From positions 28,927,838 to 28,991,837 of the forward strand of contig CM029115.1 in the NCBI GenBank assembly GCA_016859345.1: a stretch of 64,000 nucleotides of DNA, written 5' to 3'. This document shows positions 10,901 through 56,574 of the stretch, piece after piece; the first letter of the stretch is position 1, and each line of letters begins with the position of its first letter. The notes under the pieces are model-generated. The model searched no databases and was not told where the DNA came from. It saw only the letters and a list, made by a program, of their open reading frames with translations. The position numbers and the translations under genes were made by a program. Origin of the DNA: Istiophorus platypterus. Taxonomy: Eukaryota > Chordata > Actinopteri > Istiophoriformes > Istiophoridae.

Positions 10901-13900
10901 CATTGCTGCTGTTTTCATTAATAACATTATTACACATACAACTATCAATAATATTATCATTTTTATAACAATCAGTCTGACGGTCCTTGAATACAACAGT
11001 ATATGCAGCTGTTCCTAGTCTCTCCCTCCCTCTCCCCCTCTCCCCCCTCTTCCCTCCCTTTCCCCCATTTCACTTCTCATTTCCCACCAGTAGAGGCAGA
11101 CGGCCCCCACCCTGACTTCAGTTCTATCAGAGCTTTCTTCCTGTCATAGGGAGTTTTTCCTCCCCACTGTTCCCAAGTGCTCGTTAATGGTGGAGCTGTT
11201 GGGTCTCTCTGCTCTCTGTAGTATTGTCAGGTCTAGAGCTAGCTCTAGAAAGTGCTCACAGATAATGGATGTTATTATTTGGCCCTATATAAATGAAACT
11301 GAATTGAACTCTACTGTCTGTGTGTTTCATTGTAGTATTTGCCTCTGTAGCTGTTGTCTCTCTGCAGGTCACCCTTCAGTCTCCTCAGACTCTCTGTCTC
11401 CCTCTGCAGGCTGAGCAGAGAATCACTGAAACCTGCAGCCAACTTCATCACACCTGAGTGGCTGTCAGACAGCGCCTGCAGAGGTGAGAGGGGGAGACAG
11501 ATGAATGATTATATCTTTTAGATCATTTCATTTCATCTAGTTGTCCCTCAGTCCATACATCACCTATACCTCTTGTTCTTTGAAGGTCGGCTGGAGGCAA
11601 CCCAGGCTGACATTGAGCGGGAGGCTCACATTCACACTGACATTCACACCTCTCACCAATTAACCTGCAAGTTTTGGGACCACAGGAGGAAGCTGGAGCA
11701 CCTGGAGGCAACCCACAAAGGTGCTGGGAGAACATGTAAACCACACCAGGAAGGCCCGGGGGGCAGGTTCCAACCCAGAATCTTCCTATTGTGAAGCAAC
11801 AGTGATAACTGCTGCGCACATCTCGTTGTATTATGTGATTTCTTTTTAATTCACTTTGGATACTTCTCTCATTTTGACATTTCATTTGGAAATAAGTAAA
11901 ACCATCTGTCGTCTGTGGCACTTTTTTCTCAAACTACATATTTTTATTTTATTTAATTTTATACATTATGTGTTCTACAATAATTGAACTCACCTGTATG
12001 ATGCGGCTCTGCTCGCTTTGTAGGCCATCCATTCGTTGGTCCAGAACACCTTGACCTCTTTTCAATGAATCAGCTTCCAGCTTCAGGCTGTGGGCGTGGC
12101 CTGTTAACACTTTCAGCTCCTCTGCCAGCTTCTGGACCAATCCTCTCTCCTGCCAGTCGTTTGTGTTGTGATTGGTCAGCGCTCGCAGTAAAGAGCTTTG
12201 CAGCGCCTCCCACTGCAGGAAGTTCTCGCTGTAGTCTGGACAGTTTGGGTCGAGGTAGATGCTGATTGGCTCTCCAGCTTTGACACGGGAAACTGTCACA
12301 AGGGCGCCAGACTCTTTGGGATTGGTCGAGATCACAGGTGAGGAGGAGGAGGAGACTCCATCCCTGTTTGCATGGCAACAATGAACCACATATTTATATT
12401 AAAAGAGACAACAGACAGGCGAGACAGACAGGTGAGACAAACAGACAGGTGTGTTTACCTGCTGATGAAAGGCAGAGGATACTGGTTCAGGTACAGGACT
12501 GTGACTGTTGCTGTGACAATGGCTGCTATGGTGACCAACATAATGATTGACCATAACAGAAGGCTGCAGCATCTCTGAACAGACAGACACACAGACAGAC
12601 ACACAGAGTATATATCTGACAGTATTTCTACTCTGTTGTATTTTTACTGTCACTGAAATAAAAGATAAGATAAGATCTGCTTCAGTGTCCCAAAGAGGAA
12701 TTTTAAATTGAGCAACAGTGTTGACAAAACAGCACAGTGGAATATCAAGATGAAATATTAGATTACACACAACAAAAAAAAACATAATATGGTGAACATT
12801 CCCTGTAAGATAGAGGACATAGATAAATAAATACACATTTTGAAAATGAGGATTGAAATCATCAAACCATAAAACTGAGATCCATAATTCATAATACTGG
12901 GTGTAACAGTGAGGCAGTAAACAGTAACCTCATACCTGAACCACATGTTATGCTGTATTGTACCTATTTTGTCAGGAATCCTCCAAACCCGTCATGCAGA
13001 GTAAAAGCCGCACTTCATAAGTGAGAGATTATCTTTACATTTTCTTGCTTTGTAATGTGTTCCTGAAGGTATCAATTCATATTCTAAATAAAGAACATAT
13101 GAAGGGTACCTCATAATCCTGTGTGCACCTCTGACAACAATTCTACCATTGATAACTTGGGGCTTATTTCACTGAGTACAGTTTTTTTTACATAATGTTC
13201 ACCATTGTGTGTTTTTGGGTTCTTCAACAACAAAACAACCATTGAAAAATTATGGAACTACCTGAATATCAGTCTAAATAACTGGTAATGATGAGGATTT
13301 TTGCACTAACACTACTGAACATTTTGTTTGATTGCTAGAAGATGTTCCGCAAAGTCTTATCTGCAATTAAAATAAAAATAAATGTTAAATTAATTTGTTA
13401 TTGGTAAAACAAGCAGAGGAAGGAATGGTTTAATTTAGGCCATGAATTTTGACTGCAGGTCTTACGCTCAGGCTCCACACAGCCCCAGTGCTCCACCAAT
13501 TAGAGAGTTAGACAGAAATATGTATCCACCCTGACCAGGGGGGTTGGGTTGTGGATTGGGGGGATTGAGAAAGTAAGATGTTGAAATGGTAAGAGAACAT
13601 GGCCCCTCAGTACAAATCATGTGTGTGTGCTCCTGTAGTATTTAATCTTTAGATGTCAGAGAAGGCGACAGCTGCTGCAGATTAGAGACACTTTGATCTG
13701 ACAGTTTAACTCCAGATTAACAGGAATTAACTCTCTGTAGGCCTGTTTCTTCTTTAACTGACTGTTACCGTTTCTGTCTGTTTCTTTCTCTGTGTTCCTG
13801 TTTATGTCTCTTGTCTCTATATCTCTTCTTTCTGTTTGTTTCTGTTTCTGTCTGTTACTGTTTCAACTCTGTTGCTGATCACCTGGGTAGAAAGTTAAAA

Positions 13901-14279
13901 GTTTTGTATTACAGTCCTGGTCCTGAATGATAAAAGACCGAACCAGCAGAAAAGCAAACATCAGCTGTGGGCTGCAGAGAGAGGACAAACATTAAACTGA
14001 AAACTGGTCCCATCAACTGACTGGAGCTGATGCCAATGCTAACCCTTTCTTATTAAACAAATAATAAGTAACAAATAATAACAACAATAACAAATAATAT
14101 ATTTTCCAATCAGAATCTACCACAGAACTCACATCATCAGACTGGGCATGGTCTAATTAGCTAACATGCTAACAGCTAATGAGGTATCCGTCAGGGGTTA
14201 CCTTGTGTTTGTTTGGTCGTTTGCTGTCGAGCTCTGAACTGCTGTTGTTCATGATGGTCCACTGATCGTTCAGCATCAT
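7671..14279 (-). CDS. fibcd1: fibcd1: fibrinogen C domain-containing protein 1, complete coding region
   Basis: Eight coding exons join in phase into a 447-aa protein (human FIBCD1 is 461 aa). FIBCD1 is a type II plasma-membrane receptor that binds acetylated carbohydrates such as chitin and some sulfated glycans. Layout: cytosolic tail 1-26 ([12 protein letters not shown]), one transmembrane helix about 30-55, a stalk with heptad-like leucines about 75-220, and the fibrinogen-related domain from about 225 to the end. The C-terminal domain keeps the calcium site ([10 protein letters not shown], human DRDSDHSENN), [21 protein letters not shown] and SSWTGWQYS, so the acetyl-group pocket looks intact. 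The N-terminal exon begins at an AG acceptor, implying an upstream untranslated exon. It is transcribed divergently from rgs3. Two introns near the FReD exons are flanked by AC and GT repeats. Confidence 0.93.
8025..8204 (-). CDS. fibcd1: fibcd1 coding exon 7 (FReD)
   Basis: Acceptor CTCTCAG, donor GTATGA. Encodes LQRIYSLT through [15 protein letters not shown] sequence (here [19 protein letters not shown]). The phases match both neighbours. Confidence 0.93.
8837..8868. repeat. (GT)n on plus, (AC)n on the transcribed strand
   Basis: Short dinucleotide tract, starting about 10 nt after the fibcd1 exon 6 donor on the minus strand. Confidence 0.9.
8877..8973 (-). CDS. fibcd1: fibcd1 coding exon 6 (FReD)
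   Basis: Encodes [20 protein letters not shown] and on to TGEHWLG. The acceptor is a pure (GT)n tract followed by AG, with no usual polypyrimidine run. The donor is the weak GTCTGA. Phase (0 in, 1 out) fits exons 5 and 7. Confidence 0.9.
8974..9003. repeat. (AC)n on plus = (GT)n at a fibcd1 acceptor
   Basis: About 14 dinucleotide units directly abut the exon 6 acceptor. Confidence 0.95.
9478..10245. repeat. TGTGTTTCTG minisatellite (AC-rich on the transcribed strand)
   Basis: About 770 bp of degenerate tandem TGTGTTTCTGTG / TTTATTTC units end exactly at the fibcd1 exon 5 donor. Cys/Val/Phe-rich open frames here are artefacts. Confidence 0.9.
10250..10386 (-). CDS. fibcd1: fibcd1 coding exon 5 (start of FReD)
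   Basis: Encodes [27 protein letters not shown] and [13 protein letters not shown]. Acceptor CCCTCAG, donor GTACAT, phase 1 in and 0 out. The first FReD cysteines are present. Confidence 0.93.
11030..11315 (+). mobile_element. LINE 3'-tail fragment
   Basis: A pyrimidine-rich run is followed by CTATCAGAGCTTTCTTCC, GGGAGTTTTTCC and a GGCCCTATATAAATGAAACTGAATTGAA terminus type, the usual end of teleost L2-like elements. It lies in the fibcd1 intron. Confidence 0.65.
11373..11475 (-). CDS. fibcd1: fibcd1 coding exon 4 (stalk)
   Basis: Encodes [20 protein letters not shown] and then [14 protein letters not shown], matching human LLSESQGHMAHLVNSVSDIL. Acceptor CTGCAG, donor GTGACC. Phase 0 in, 1 out. 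Confidence 0.8.
11575..11815 (+). mobile_element. common teleost interspersed repeat
   Basis: Carries the familiar word order CACCAATTAACCTGCA, TTTGGGACCACAGGAGGAA, GGAGAACATG, CCAACCCAGAATCTTC and GTGAAGCAACAGTGATAACT seen in many fish intron repeats. The family name is uncertain. Confidence 0.7.
11994..12363 (-). CDS. fibcd1: fibcd1 coding exon 3 (ectodomain stalk)
   Basis: Encodes [48 protein letters not shown] and a Leu-rich helix ending [10 protein letters not shown]. Human has SALVTVERADSSHLSILIDP. The donor is GTGAGT. Phase 2 in, 0 out. Confidence 0.95.
12459..12574 (-). CDS. fibcd1: fibcd1 coding exon 2 (transmembrane helix)
   Basis: Encodes [20 protein letters not shown] and [13 protein letters not shown], a single hydrophobic helix preceded by the basic KRPNKHKR stretch, as expected for a type II signal anchor. 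Acceptor TTCAG, donor GTAAAC. Confidence 0.9.
14202..14279 (-). CDS. fibcd1: fibcd1 coding exon 1 (start codon)
   Basis: Encodes [20 protein letters not shown] and RPNKHK, then GTAACC. Human starts MVNDRWKTM, so the second Met may be the true start. An AG acceptor one base upstream of the first ATG implies an untranslated exon further 5'. Confidence 0.88.
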
Positions 14280-14369
14280 CCTGAAACACAAGCACAGCCT
14301 GAGTTACTGCTGCTTTAGTAATTCCCTGTTTTTTGTCAATTTGTTTAGGTTATAAAGACATCAAACCTC

Positions 14370-15310
14370 TACCATGACTCTCAGAAACCCCTCAGGAACC
14401 TCTTTGTTGACATGTTCAACCTACTCAGTACCTGTATGCTATCAAAGAAAATGTAGAGCCCCATCAATGACATTTTGAACCCCCCTAACACCATTCCCAG
14501 GGATTACTTTGATCCTTCTTAAAGACCTCTAGAACCTCCAACATGATACACAGAACCTCCCAAATGACCCATCCAACTTCTCATTTAATTGTAGAACCTA
14601 CTAAAGAAACCATTATACTTCTGTAATTCTAGAACCTTCACAACTTGTGGCCTTTTTAACCAATCCAACCACTTTTACATTTTCAAGGACATTTTCTAGT
14701 ACTTCCTCAGAAATCTCAAAATCCTGACCTTAATCTTAACCCTCTTAATGACCTAAATGACCAACTTCAGGAACTCTAGAACCTTATCCAGAACTCCTAG
14801 GAACCCCCCCTTAAAAAGGGTTTCAGTGACCTGAGACCTTTAGAACCTTGTCTGTTCCTGGGACCTCCAAAACCACACTAAGACCCACAGTACTCTTTAA
14901 AACACCCCTAGAACCTTTCAAACAAACCCTTAAACTCAAAGTCCATCATGAATAATTCCTTAAATTTCTTTTACAACTCAACAAGGGCCTTCCAAATCTC
15001 TTCAGGAACTTCAAAAATCTTTAAGGAGGTTGACCTCACCTTCTCAGTGCCTTCTAGAACTTTATAAATGAACCATGGAGCCTTTGTCTAAACCTCTAAA
15101 ATCTCCTAAATAACCTCTAGATCAGAGACCCCTAATGACTTTCTTTTGATTTGACCTTCTTCAGTATCTCAAGCACCCTCTCTCGTGAGAGAAAGAGAGG
15201 ATGACATGCAGCAAAGGGGGTGGTCTGGGTGGTCCCCTAAAATCTCCTGAAGAACCCAAGTCCATTGGACCCCTCATTTCCTATCAATTATGACTAATTT
15301 AAATAAGTTA
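14370..15310. repeat. degenerate AGAACCT-word repeat
   Basis: About 940 bp in which CTAGAACCT, AGAACCTC and CTTCAGGAACT words recur every 20-50 bases in CA-rich sequence. The same word family recurs in rgs3 introns. Confidence 0.6.
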
Positions 15311-15314
15311 AAGA

Positions 15315-18300
15315 CCCTTAGACCTGAAGCAGGGTGACGTGAGACCTGATGGTACAGACCTGCTTATAGTCAAGACTAAACCTGGGCACCTGGTTGGTGG
15401 TTCTGTCTGAGGTTCTCAGCATCTGTGTCTGTCAGCTTCACTTTAATCTGACTGATCTAGAGTGACTTTAAATACCTCACTGTCACAGGAAACCTTCATA
15501 ACTACACACTGTCACGGAAACACAGAAACAGGCTGAAAACCTCAAGGGTCATTTCTTTATCTCGCCATGAATAAAAAGATGATGTGTTTGATATGATTCC
15601 TATTTATTTTCAGAATCTGCTTGTAACCTCCTGACCTCATTAACAGGTTTAAGTTCAAACAACAGGACAAACACAACCAGATCAGAGATCAGCAGCAGCA
15701 GGATCAGATTGGATGACTGTATTACAAAAACAGTTTTTTTGATCTTCTGATGTTGATCATCTTTTGATCTTCTGATTTGATCTTCTGATGAAATAACTGT
15801 AAATTTAAAACCAACACTGAGAAAATTAATTGACCCCAAATTAAAAAAAGACAATCTGAAATGAATAATTGTATAAGATAATAGTATAGAATTTATAAAC
15901 AACACTTCATAATAACTATCTCTTACTTATTCCATTAATGATTGGTTTATTTATATATTTTACTCAATTAATTAATTCACATTTTCTAATTATTTAACAT
16001 TGAACACTTTTGTGTTAGTTTTCTTTAGTTACTCTGTGTCTCTGTAGCTCTACATGATTCAAATAAACGATGTTATGATATATATCTTAATATTTTAGTT
16101 GATATCACTAGAACAAGTTTGTTTGAATTGCCACTTTTTCAACAGTTTACTGTTGAAAAAAAATGAAATATCTTATTGTGATCAGCTGATTAAGCACAGT
16201 CTGTTAAAATGTCTTAAATTGAAAAAAAAAATACAACAAAAGCAGTCAATGTTTTACTTAGTTTAGTACCTGTTCCTGAGCTTTCAGTCATACATCAGAA
16301 TATCAAATCGCCAATGGTTTTTGCACTTTAATGACTTTAAAGTAAGATTGTTTAAAACATGTTTTCTTAATACAATAAAACAAATGTTTTGCACAATACT
16401 CTTCTATGGTCCGTGATATTTTAATATTATTGATGTATACTGTGTTTTAATATCACCTCTCTACTTGCTTTAATCTCATATTTCATTTATATCTGTTATA
16501 TTAATTTGACTCTTTGTGAGTTTACTCACAAAGAATTGAATCTGCTGAGGAAGATCATGTGATATAATCAAAAGCTCCATAACAGCAACTGTACAATGTA
16601 AAGAGAGCCAAAATACATACAAGTTAAAAAAAAAATCAACAGTAAAGGGAAAAAGCTAATGTTGCGTCATCAAACCAAACTTTCCCTTTCTTCAGCAGCA
16701 GCAGCCGAAAAGATTGATCTGTCAAAGCTGACACTGTTTTTCTCTTAAAATAACCATATTAATTACCTTAAGTTAAATTTTATTAAAGTCTACTGCCTTA
16801 AAATTTGGTGCTTTTCCAGTAAAAGAAATTATTACTGAGAACTTTGTATATCAGCAACTTTTATTCAGACAATGCAGCTCAAAAAGACGTTTTTTTTTAA
16901 TAGCAAAATATTTTTTAAAGACATTTAAAAGGAGAAATGAAGTAAAATGATAAATAGTTCACAAAAGTCACATTAGATAAAATTTCCACCATCATCAAGC
17001 AGTTGTGTAATGTTATTTCAACCAGTTTTTTCTGGTTCACATACAAACACAAATGTAAAAGACATCTGTCAGATTTCATAGGTTTGAAACATAAACACTA
17101 AGAGGATCTTTAACTGCAGCTGCTGTAGCTTTAAAACTCTCTGACCTGATGCTGGCCCACATTGATCATTGAGATTAATAATCAATAAAGTTACCTGATG
17201 AGCACAAACCTCTTGTGATAATATAGAAATATCCCAAATGAAACTTTATTTTCAGTTTAAAGCTTCACGACGAGTCCAGATCCTCAAAGAGATTGTCTTT
17301 TCTGGAGCAGGCGAGAGACACTGACTCGCACTGAGACACAAACTGAGAGAGAGAGAGGCAGTGTGATAATCCGATCAGATTTAGTTCAGTCTGTCACACT
17401 GACCACAACAGTGACATGCTAACAACACGCTTGCAAAACTCTAACAGTGCATTAACAGCATGATCATCAACACATTAACGGAATGCTGGCAAAATGACCA
17501 TTGCAAAATGAAATGCTAATAGCATATTTATCTATTAGCAACGTGCTAAGAACATTTAATCTATTAACAAAATGCTAACTACACATTAAAAGCATGATAG
17601 CCATGCGTCACAGATTCCTTCACCAGTATCTTTCTGTCACTGTATTTAAAATCTCCTTTTTGCTACAGGAAAAACAACAACCCCCAAACTACCAAACTAC
17701 CAAACTACCAGAGTTTTGGTGAAAATTAGGATCCTGCAATGGTCAATATGCATCTTGTACTGTTCCCAGATACAAATGTTCTACCAAAACAAGTCCTGCC
17801 CTCCAACATTGTTTTGCAGGGGCATCATCAACATACAGTCATCCCATCTGTTTAATTACATTTGCATATATGAGTCATCTTCTGTAACTCTTAGTCCAAA
17901 CCAACTAATGAAAAACAAAAAAGAATAACAAATGAAGATGCGTTTTTTTTTCATATTTCATATATTATTCATACATGGTACATTTTATTTATCATGCTGT
18001 TGTAGCTCTTCATTCACTCAAGTAAACGTTATTTTTATAAATCTGAGTCTTTCAGCTGAACAATGTTCCAGAAGCAGAAATGTAAACAGAGAGACAATGG
18101 GAGAAAAAGTATATTTAAAGACCCATAACATAAACATGAAAAAAATAAAATGGTTCACCCATTGTACTTATTTCACAACAGGTTTAGATCCATCATCCCT
18201 ACCAAAAGGACTCCTATTCGTTGATTCATTCTTTGATATTTATTTTAGCATGTGAAGAAATCTATAATGTCTTTTTTTCTTTCCTTTTTGCAGGCTGATT

Positions 18301-18350
18301 AAAACTCCTTATATTCTTTATAACTAACCCGTCTCACTCTGTGTTTTGCA
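15315..18350. other. gene-poor interval between divergent fibcd1 and rgs3
   Basis: AT-rich, with oligo-A/T runs. The only exon-like signal is a possible minus-strand terminal exon at 17268-17345, listed in the findings. Confidence 0.6.
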
Positions 18351-18351
18351 G

Positions 18352-18369
18352 GTTCCAGATCAGATCACC

Positions 18370-18377
<8 letters not shown>
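18352..18377 (+). CDS. rgs3: rgs3 candidate start exon (C2 form)
   Basis: After TTTTGCAG a 26-nt exon contains ATCACCATGAGTAG before GTTCAG. It would give MSR in the phase needed by the next exon. The donor is weak, so this is a guess based on phase and Kozak context. Confidence 0.25.
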
Positions 18378-52781
<34,404 letters not shown>

Positions 52782-52789
52782 GTGAAAAG

Positions 52790-55510
52790 GGGGTAGAGGT
52801 GCGTTGAGTGGATAGATCAGATTGGAGCCTCTGACTGACTGGCTTCTTTCATTGGTTCATAGAAAAACTAACTGATAAAAGATACAGTCTATCCAGGTGT
52901 GTAATGGGAAATGTGGGACCCAGTGTTTTTTGACTAAAAGTCAGGAGATCTATGCCTCTGGTTCTCAGATTACTGGTTTTAATCTTTGGCTCATAACAAC
53001 TTCTACTTCATCTTTTTAATAGACCTACTGAATCACAGTAGTGTTATTTAGATAATCAATTTATAAAAACTCATGTTTATCCTACTGAGTCAAATGTTTG
53101 TTTGGATTTTACTGAAAACAAGTTGAAAACTGTCAGATTTCAGGCTGAGCTCAGTATAATTTAACTTAACATTTATTTCAACATCATTACATCCTCTATT
53201 ACAGATAGAAGATTTTGATCTTCATTAATGTTTGAAGTGGTCACTGTTGAGTTTAGAAGTTATTTTTTTAGTTGGTTTACCACTTTGGTACAGACTGAAA
53301 TATCTCAACATCTACTTGGTGGATTAATATTAAATTTAGTGCAAACAGTCATGTTCCCAGTCAATGAATTCGACTGACTTTGATAACCCTCTCAATTTAC
53401 CTCTGGCACCATCACCAGGTTGCATTTGAATTTGTCCAGTATTGGTTCATGACCACATTCCTGCCCAACTATTGACATACGCCTCATACGCCTAAGCCTC
53501 AGCTTGATGCTGTTTACTGCTCATGAGCTAATGTTAGTATGCTATCATGCTAATATAAGTTGGTGAACATTATACCGGCTGCTAAAGCTTTGCATGTTGG
53601 TACTATCATTGTGAGGAGATTAGCATGCTAACATTAGCATTTGGCTCATGTGCAGTCTCACAGCACTGGGGGCATTGACTGTCAACTGTTAGTCTAATTA
53701 TATTTATTATGAACATCATCAGAAACCATCTCACAGAACATTAAGTCTTAAGATTAAAACAACAAAATAAAACTAAAGTTTGTTTTTACCTACTTTGCAT
53801 TTCCTCTATTCTTGACGCTTGGATGTCTGAAAATCAGGACTCTGGTTACTGGAAAATAAATAACTACAGTTTTCAACGACCTTCAGATATTTTCAGTTAT
53901 TTTAATAAAGGTTTTATCCTAGAACTTGGTGAAATAGATGTGTATTATCAGTATAGTCAAGCTAAAGGCTCGTTACTTTGAGAGAAGGTTACAGATGGCT
54001 GTCTGCTCACCTGTTGGATAAACAGAAGACATGATAAGGTCTGATGGAAACTGTTTTACAATAAATGATGACTCTGCTGGACCTCCTGCTTCTTCATTAG
54101 TTTTATTTGCAGCATCACCAATGCTTTACTGTATCTCACCGTCCTCCAACTGGAAGACTTTAAACCAGCAGGTAATACAAGTTAACAGGTGAGATAGACA
54201 GACGGTATGTTTTTAAATGGATGTAAACCTTGAAATTACATTTAGCAGGGGCACCTTGTGGCCCCTCTGCATATAGTATAGAAGTAAGTTACTATGCACT
54301 TATTTCATGACTGAACATACTTGCCTTGTCCACGCTCACAGGTTGACAGGTGACGGCTCCGTGTTTAATGTGAAGTAAAATGTCCATCAATACACAGCAG
54401 CATGAGGAACACATTCAGTTAAAACAGACCGACAGATAGACAGAGAGACTGACAGAGGGAGAGACAGTCATCTAACTTTGGACCTAGGAGTTGCTTTTAG
54501 AGCTAAAATTCTTTGTAAGTTACTCTGTGACCAAATACTCCGTAGTTTCTCCTAACTCGACCATTTAGTGTTATGGTGCAGTAAGACTTGGATCCACCAG
54601 AGAAAATTTGCTGGTGTGTTGTTGTTAAAAGCAGGAGGGGACAAACAATGTTGTTAGGGTTATAAACATAAGCTACAGCCCTCAGCGGTCCTCAGAGCTG
54701 TAAATGAAACCATGTTTAATGAAACAGGTGGTGGGGTTGGTCTCTGGGTGTGGGTAAAGCTGTTCAGTGACCTGCAGTAAGTCACTGAACAGCTTCAACA
54801 GAAAGGCAGAGATGAGAATATAGTTAAAACAAGAAATCAATTACAAGGAACTGTAATTTTGGCATTAAAATGTTTTATTTCAATTAATTGCAAACATCAT
54901 CTCTGTAGTTGCATCGTTTCTGTTGAATGTAATTGTTTATTCACCATTTTTTGTTCATTGTGTTGGTGAAGGTGTCCAATTTTAGTTTTTTAAGTGAAAT
55001 ATTTTAACAATGTTTACAGATGTTTTTTATTGTTAGTTTATTAACCAGCCTATATTCAGTTGCTCTAGTTCCCACTTGAGCATATAAGTTTGTATTTAAA
55101 GCATCTGCATAACTTGCACATACATCACTGTTTCCTGGTAGAGATCTATGAATATATAACTCACGATTGTTATATAATTAATTGTCTATAACAATTAAGC
55201 GTGCATATTTTCGATTATGTCTGTCTTCTTTATAGTTTCATCCTTTCTTCTTGTCAATAAACCTGTTGTCAAACACATAACTGTCCTCAGAGTCTGGATG
55301 CAGATTTTTTCAGCTGCCTGTCAACATGAACACAGGATGTGTGAAGAGGACATCACACTAATTTTTTCCTTTCTCTGTACAATACTGAGAAATGAAAAGG
55401 TAAACTGTTAATACATTTCCTGTTGGAAAAATTTTTTTAAAAAGGGGTAAATCAAGAGAAGTAACAAGGTGTGACATGGACAACATAACCCCTATGTTAG
55501 GTCCAGCCTT
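52790..55510. other. rgs3 3' UTR and intergenic sequence
   Basis: No exon recognised. A perfect 15-bp inverted repeat lies at 54757-54795. Confidence 0.6.
54060..54065 (+). terminator. rgs3: candidate rgs3 polyadenylation signal
   Basis: AATAAA about 1.28 kb after the stop, followed by GT-poor, T-rich sequence. Another AATAAA near 53868 is possible. Confidence 0.35.
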
Positions 55511-55516
55511 TTTATT
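55511..55516 (-). terminator. candidate polyadenylation signal of the myosin light chain gene
   Basis: AATAAA on the minus strand, about 200 nt after the stop codon. Confidence 0.5.
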
Positions 55517-55716
55517 ATGATCAATGTCAGATTTATACTGAAAATAATTTAGATGAAAACACTGAGAAGGACTGAAGATGTTTTATTAGAGACTAAGAGA
55601 AGAGAAAAAATTCAGGACGAACATTTAAAACAAATGAGACATCTGAAACTGACCCAGCAACACTCAATCGATCAGATAAAGAAAGTTGAAGCAGTAGAAG
55701 TCAGTGCTGGTTTTTT

Positions 55717-56310
55717 CTACCCGGCCAGGATGTGTTTGACAAACTCAGTGTAGTTGATGTGTCCATTGGCGTCCTCCTGCCCCACCATCAGTCGGTCCAC
55801 CTCGTCCTCTGTCATCTTCTCTCCGAGTGTGGCGAGGACATGGCGGAGCTCGGCTCCCATCACTGTGCCATTTCCCTCCTTGTCAAAGACCCTCAGACCC
55901 TCAACGAAGTCCTCGAAGTTGCCCTGCTCTTTCGAGCGCGCCACGTGCTGCAGCATGGGCAGGAAGCTGTCGAAGTCCAGCAGCTTGACATTCAGCTCCT
56001 CTGCCTTCGGCCTCCCCAGCAACTTCAGCACTTCATCATTGGTGGGGTTGTGACCGAGCGCTCGCATCACGTCTCCACACTGGGCGTAGGTGATCTTCAT
56101 CTCACCCATGGGTGTCTCATCAAACAGTGTGAAGGCGTCTCGGAATTCTTCAATTTGGTCTGGAGTGAACTCCACCACGATACTCTTCAGGTCCACCTCC
56201 GGAGGTTTGGTTTCTGGCTCTGCAGGTTTGGGAGGTGGAGGAGGCTCCTCCTTCTTGGCCTCCACCTTCTTCACCTCTGTCTTTTTCGGTTCCACTTTCT
56301 TTGGAGCCAT
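55717..56310 (-). CDS. intronless essential myosin light chain (MYL1/MYL3/MYL4 family), probable retrogene
   Basis: One uninterrupted frame encodes 197 aa, full length for a long (A1-type) striated-muscle essential light chain, which wraps the myosin heavy-chain lever arm. N-terminal [10 protein letters not shown] and a Lys/Pro-rich stretch to about residue 40 form the actin-binding extension. EF-hand-like modules follow: [60 protein letters not shown] with [17 protein letters not shown], and [20 protein letters not shown]. The start has a strong context (CAACATGG) and matches the family, although the frame stays open 87 codons further upstream. Vertebrate genes of this family normally have six or seven exons, so an intact intronless copy points to retroposition with retained function. 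It resembles MYL3 and MYL4 about equally, so no symbol is given. Confidence 0.93.
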   Translation of the reverse strand: MAPKKVEPKKTEVKKVEAKKEEPPPPPKPAEPETKPPEVDLKSIVVEFTPDQIEEFRDAFTLFDETPMGEMKITYAQCGDVMRALGHNPTNDEVLKLLGRPKAEELNVKLLDFDSFLPMLQHVARSKEQGNFEDFVEGLRVFDKEGNGTVMGAELRHVLATLGEKMTEDEVDRLMVGQEDANGHINYTEFVKHILAG

Positions 56311-56346
56311 GTTGCTGCAGAGCAGAGGATGGACAGACACGGGTGC

Positions 56347-56362
56347 TTTATAACAGCAAGTG
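56347..56362 (-). promoter_or_regulatory. TATA box and E-box of the intronless myosin light chain gene
   Basis: On the minus strand, CACTTG (E-box, 56357-56362) is followed by TATAAA (56347-56352), 37 nt upstream of the ATG. This predicts a very short 5' UTR. A muscle-type E-box next to a TATA box suits a sarcomeric gene. A CTCTGCAG directly before the ATG could alternatively be an acceptor for an untranslated 5' exon. Confidence 0.55.
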
Positions 56363-56574
56363 GTGGGGTGAGCAAGGCAGGAGAGATTGTCAGTGAGCGA
56401 CAGAGAGAGAGAGAGAGAGGCGAGAGCAACCAACCAAAGATGGAAGTAAACTGGATTAGAAACACTCAAAGAGTAGATAAAATAGAGAAGATAAGAAGCT
56501 TCCAGAACTGACTGAACCAGTTTGAACCAGAACTGAGAGTCAGTCTGACTCCAGTTAGTCTTCTGGCTCAAAGG

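Noticed and set aside
55732..56511. 259-codon plus-strand frame opposite the myosin light chain gene
   Set aside because: Antisense shadow. The minus-strand product matches a known family end to end.
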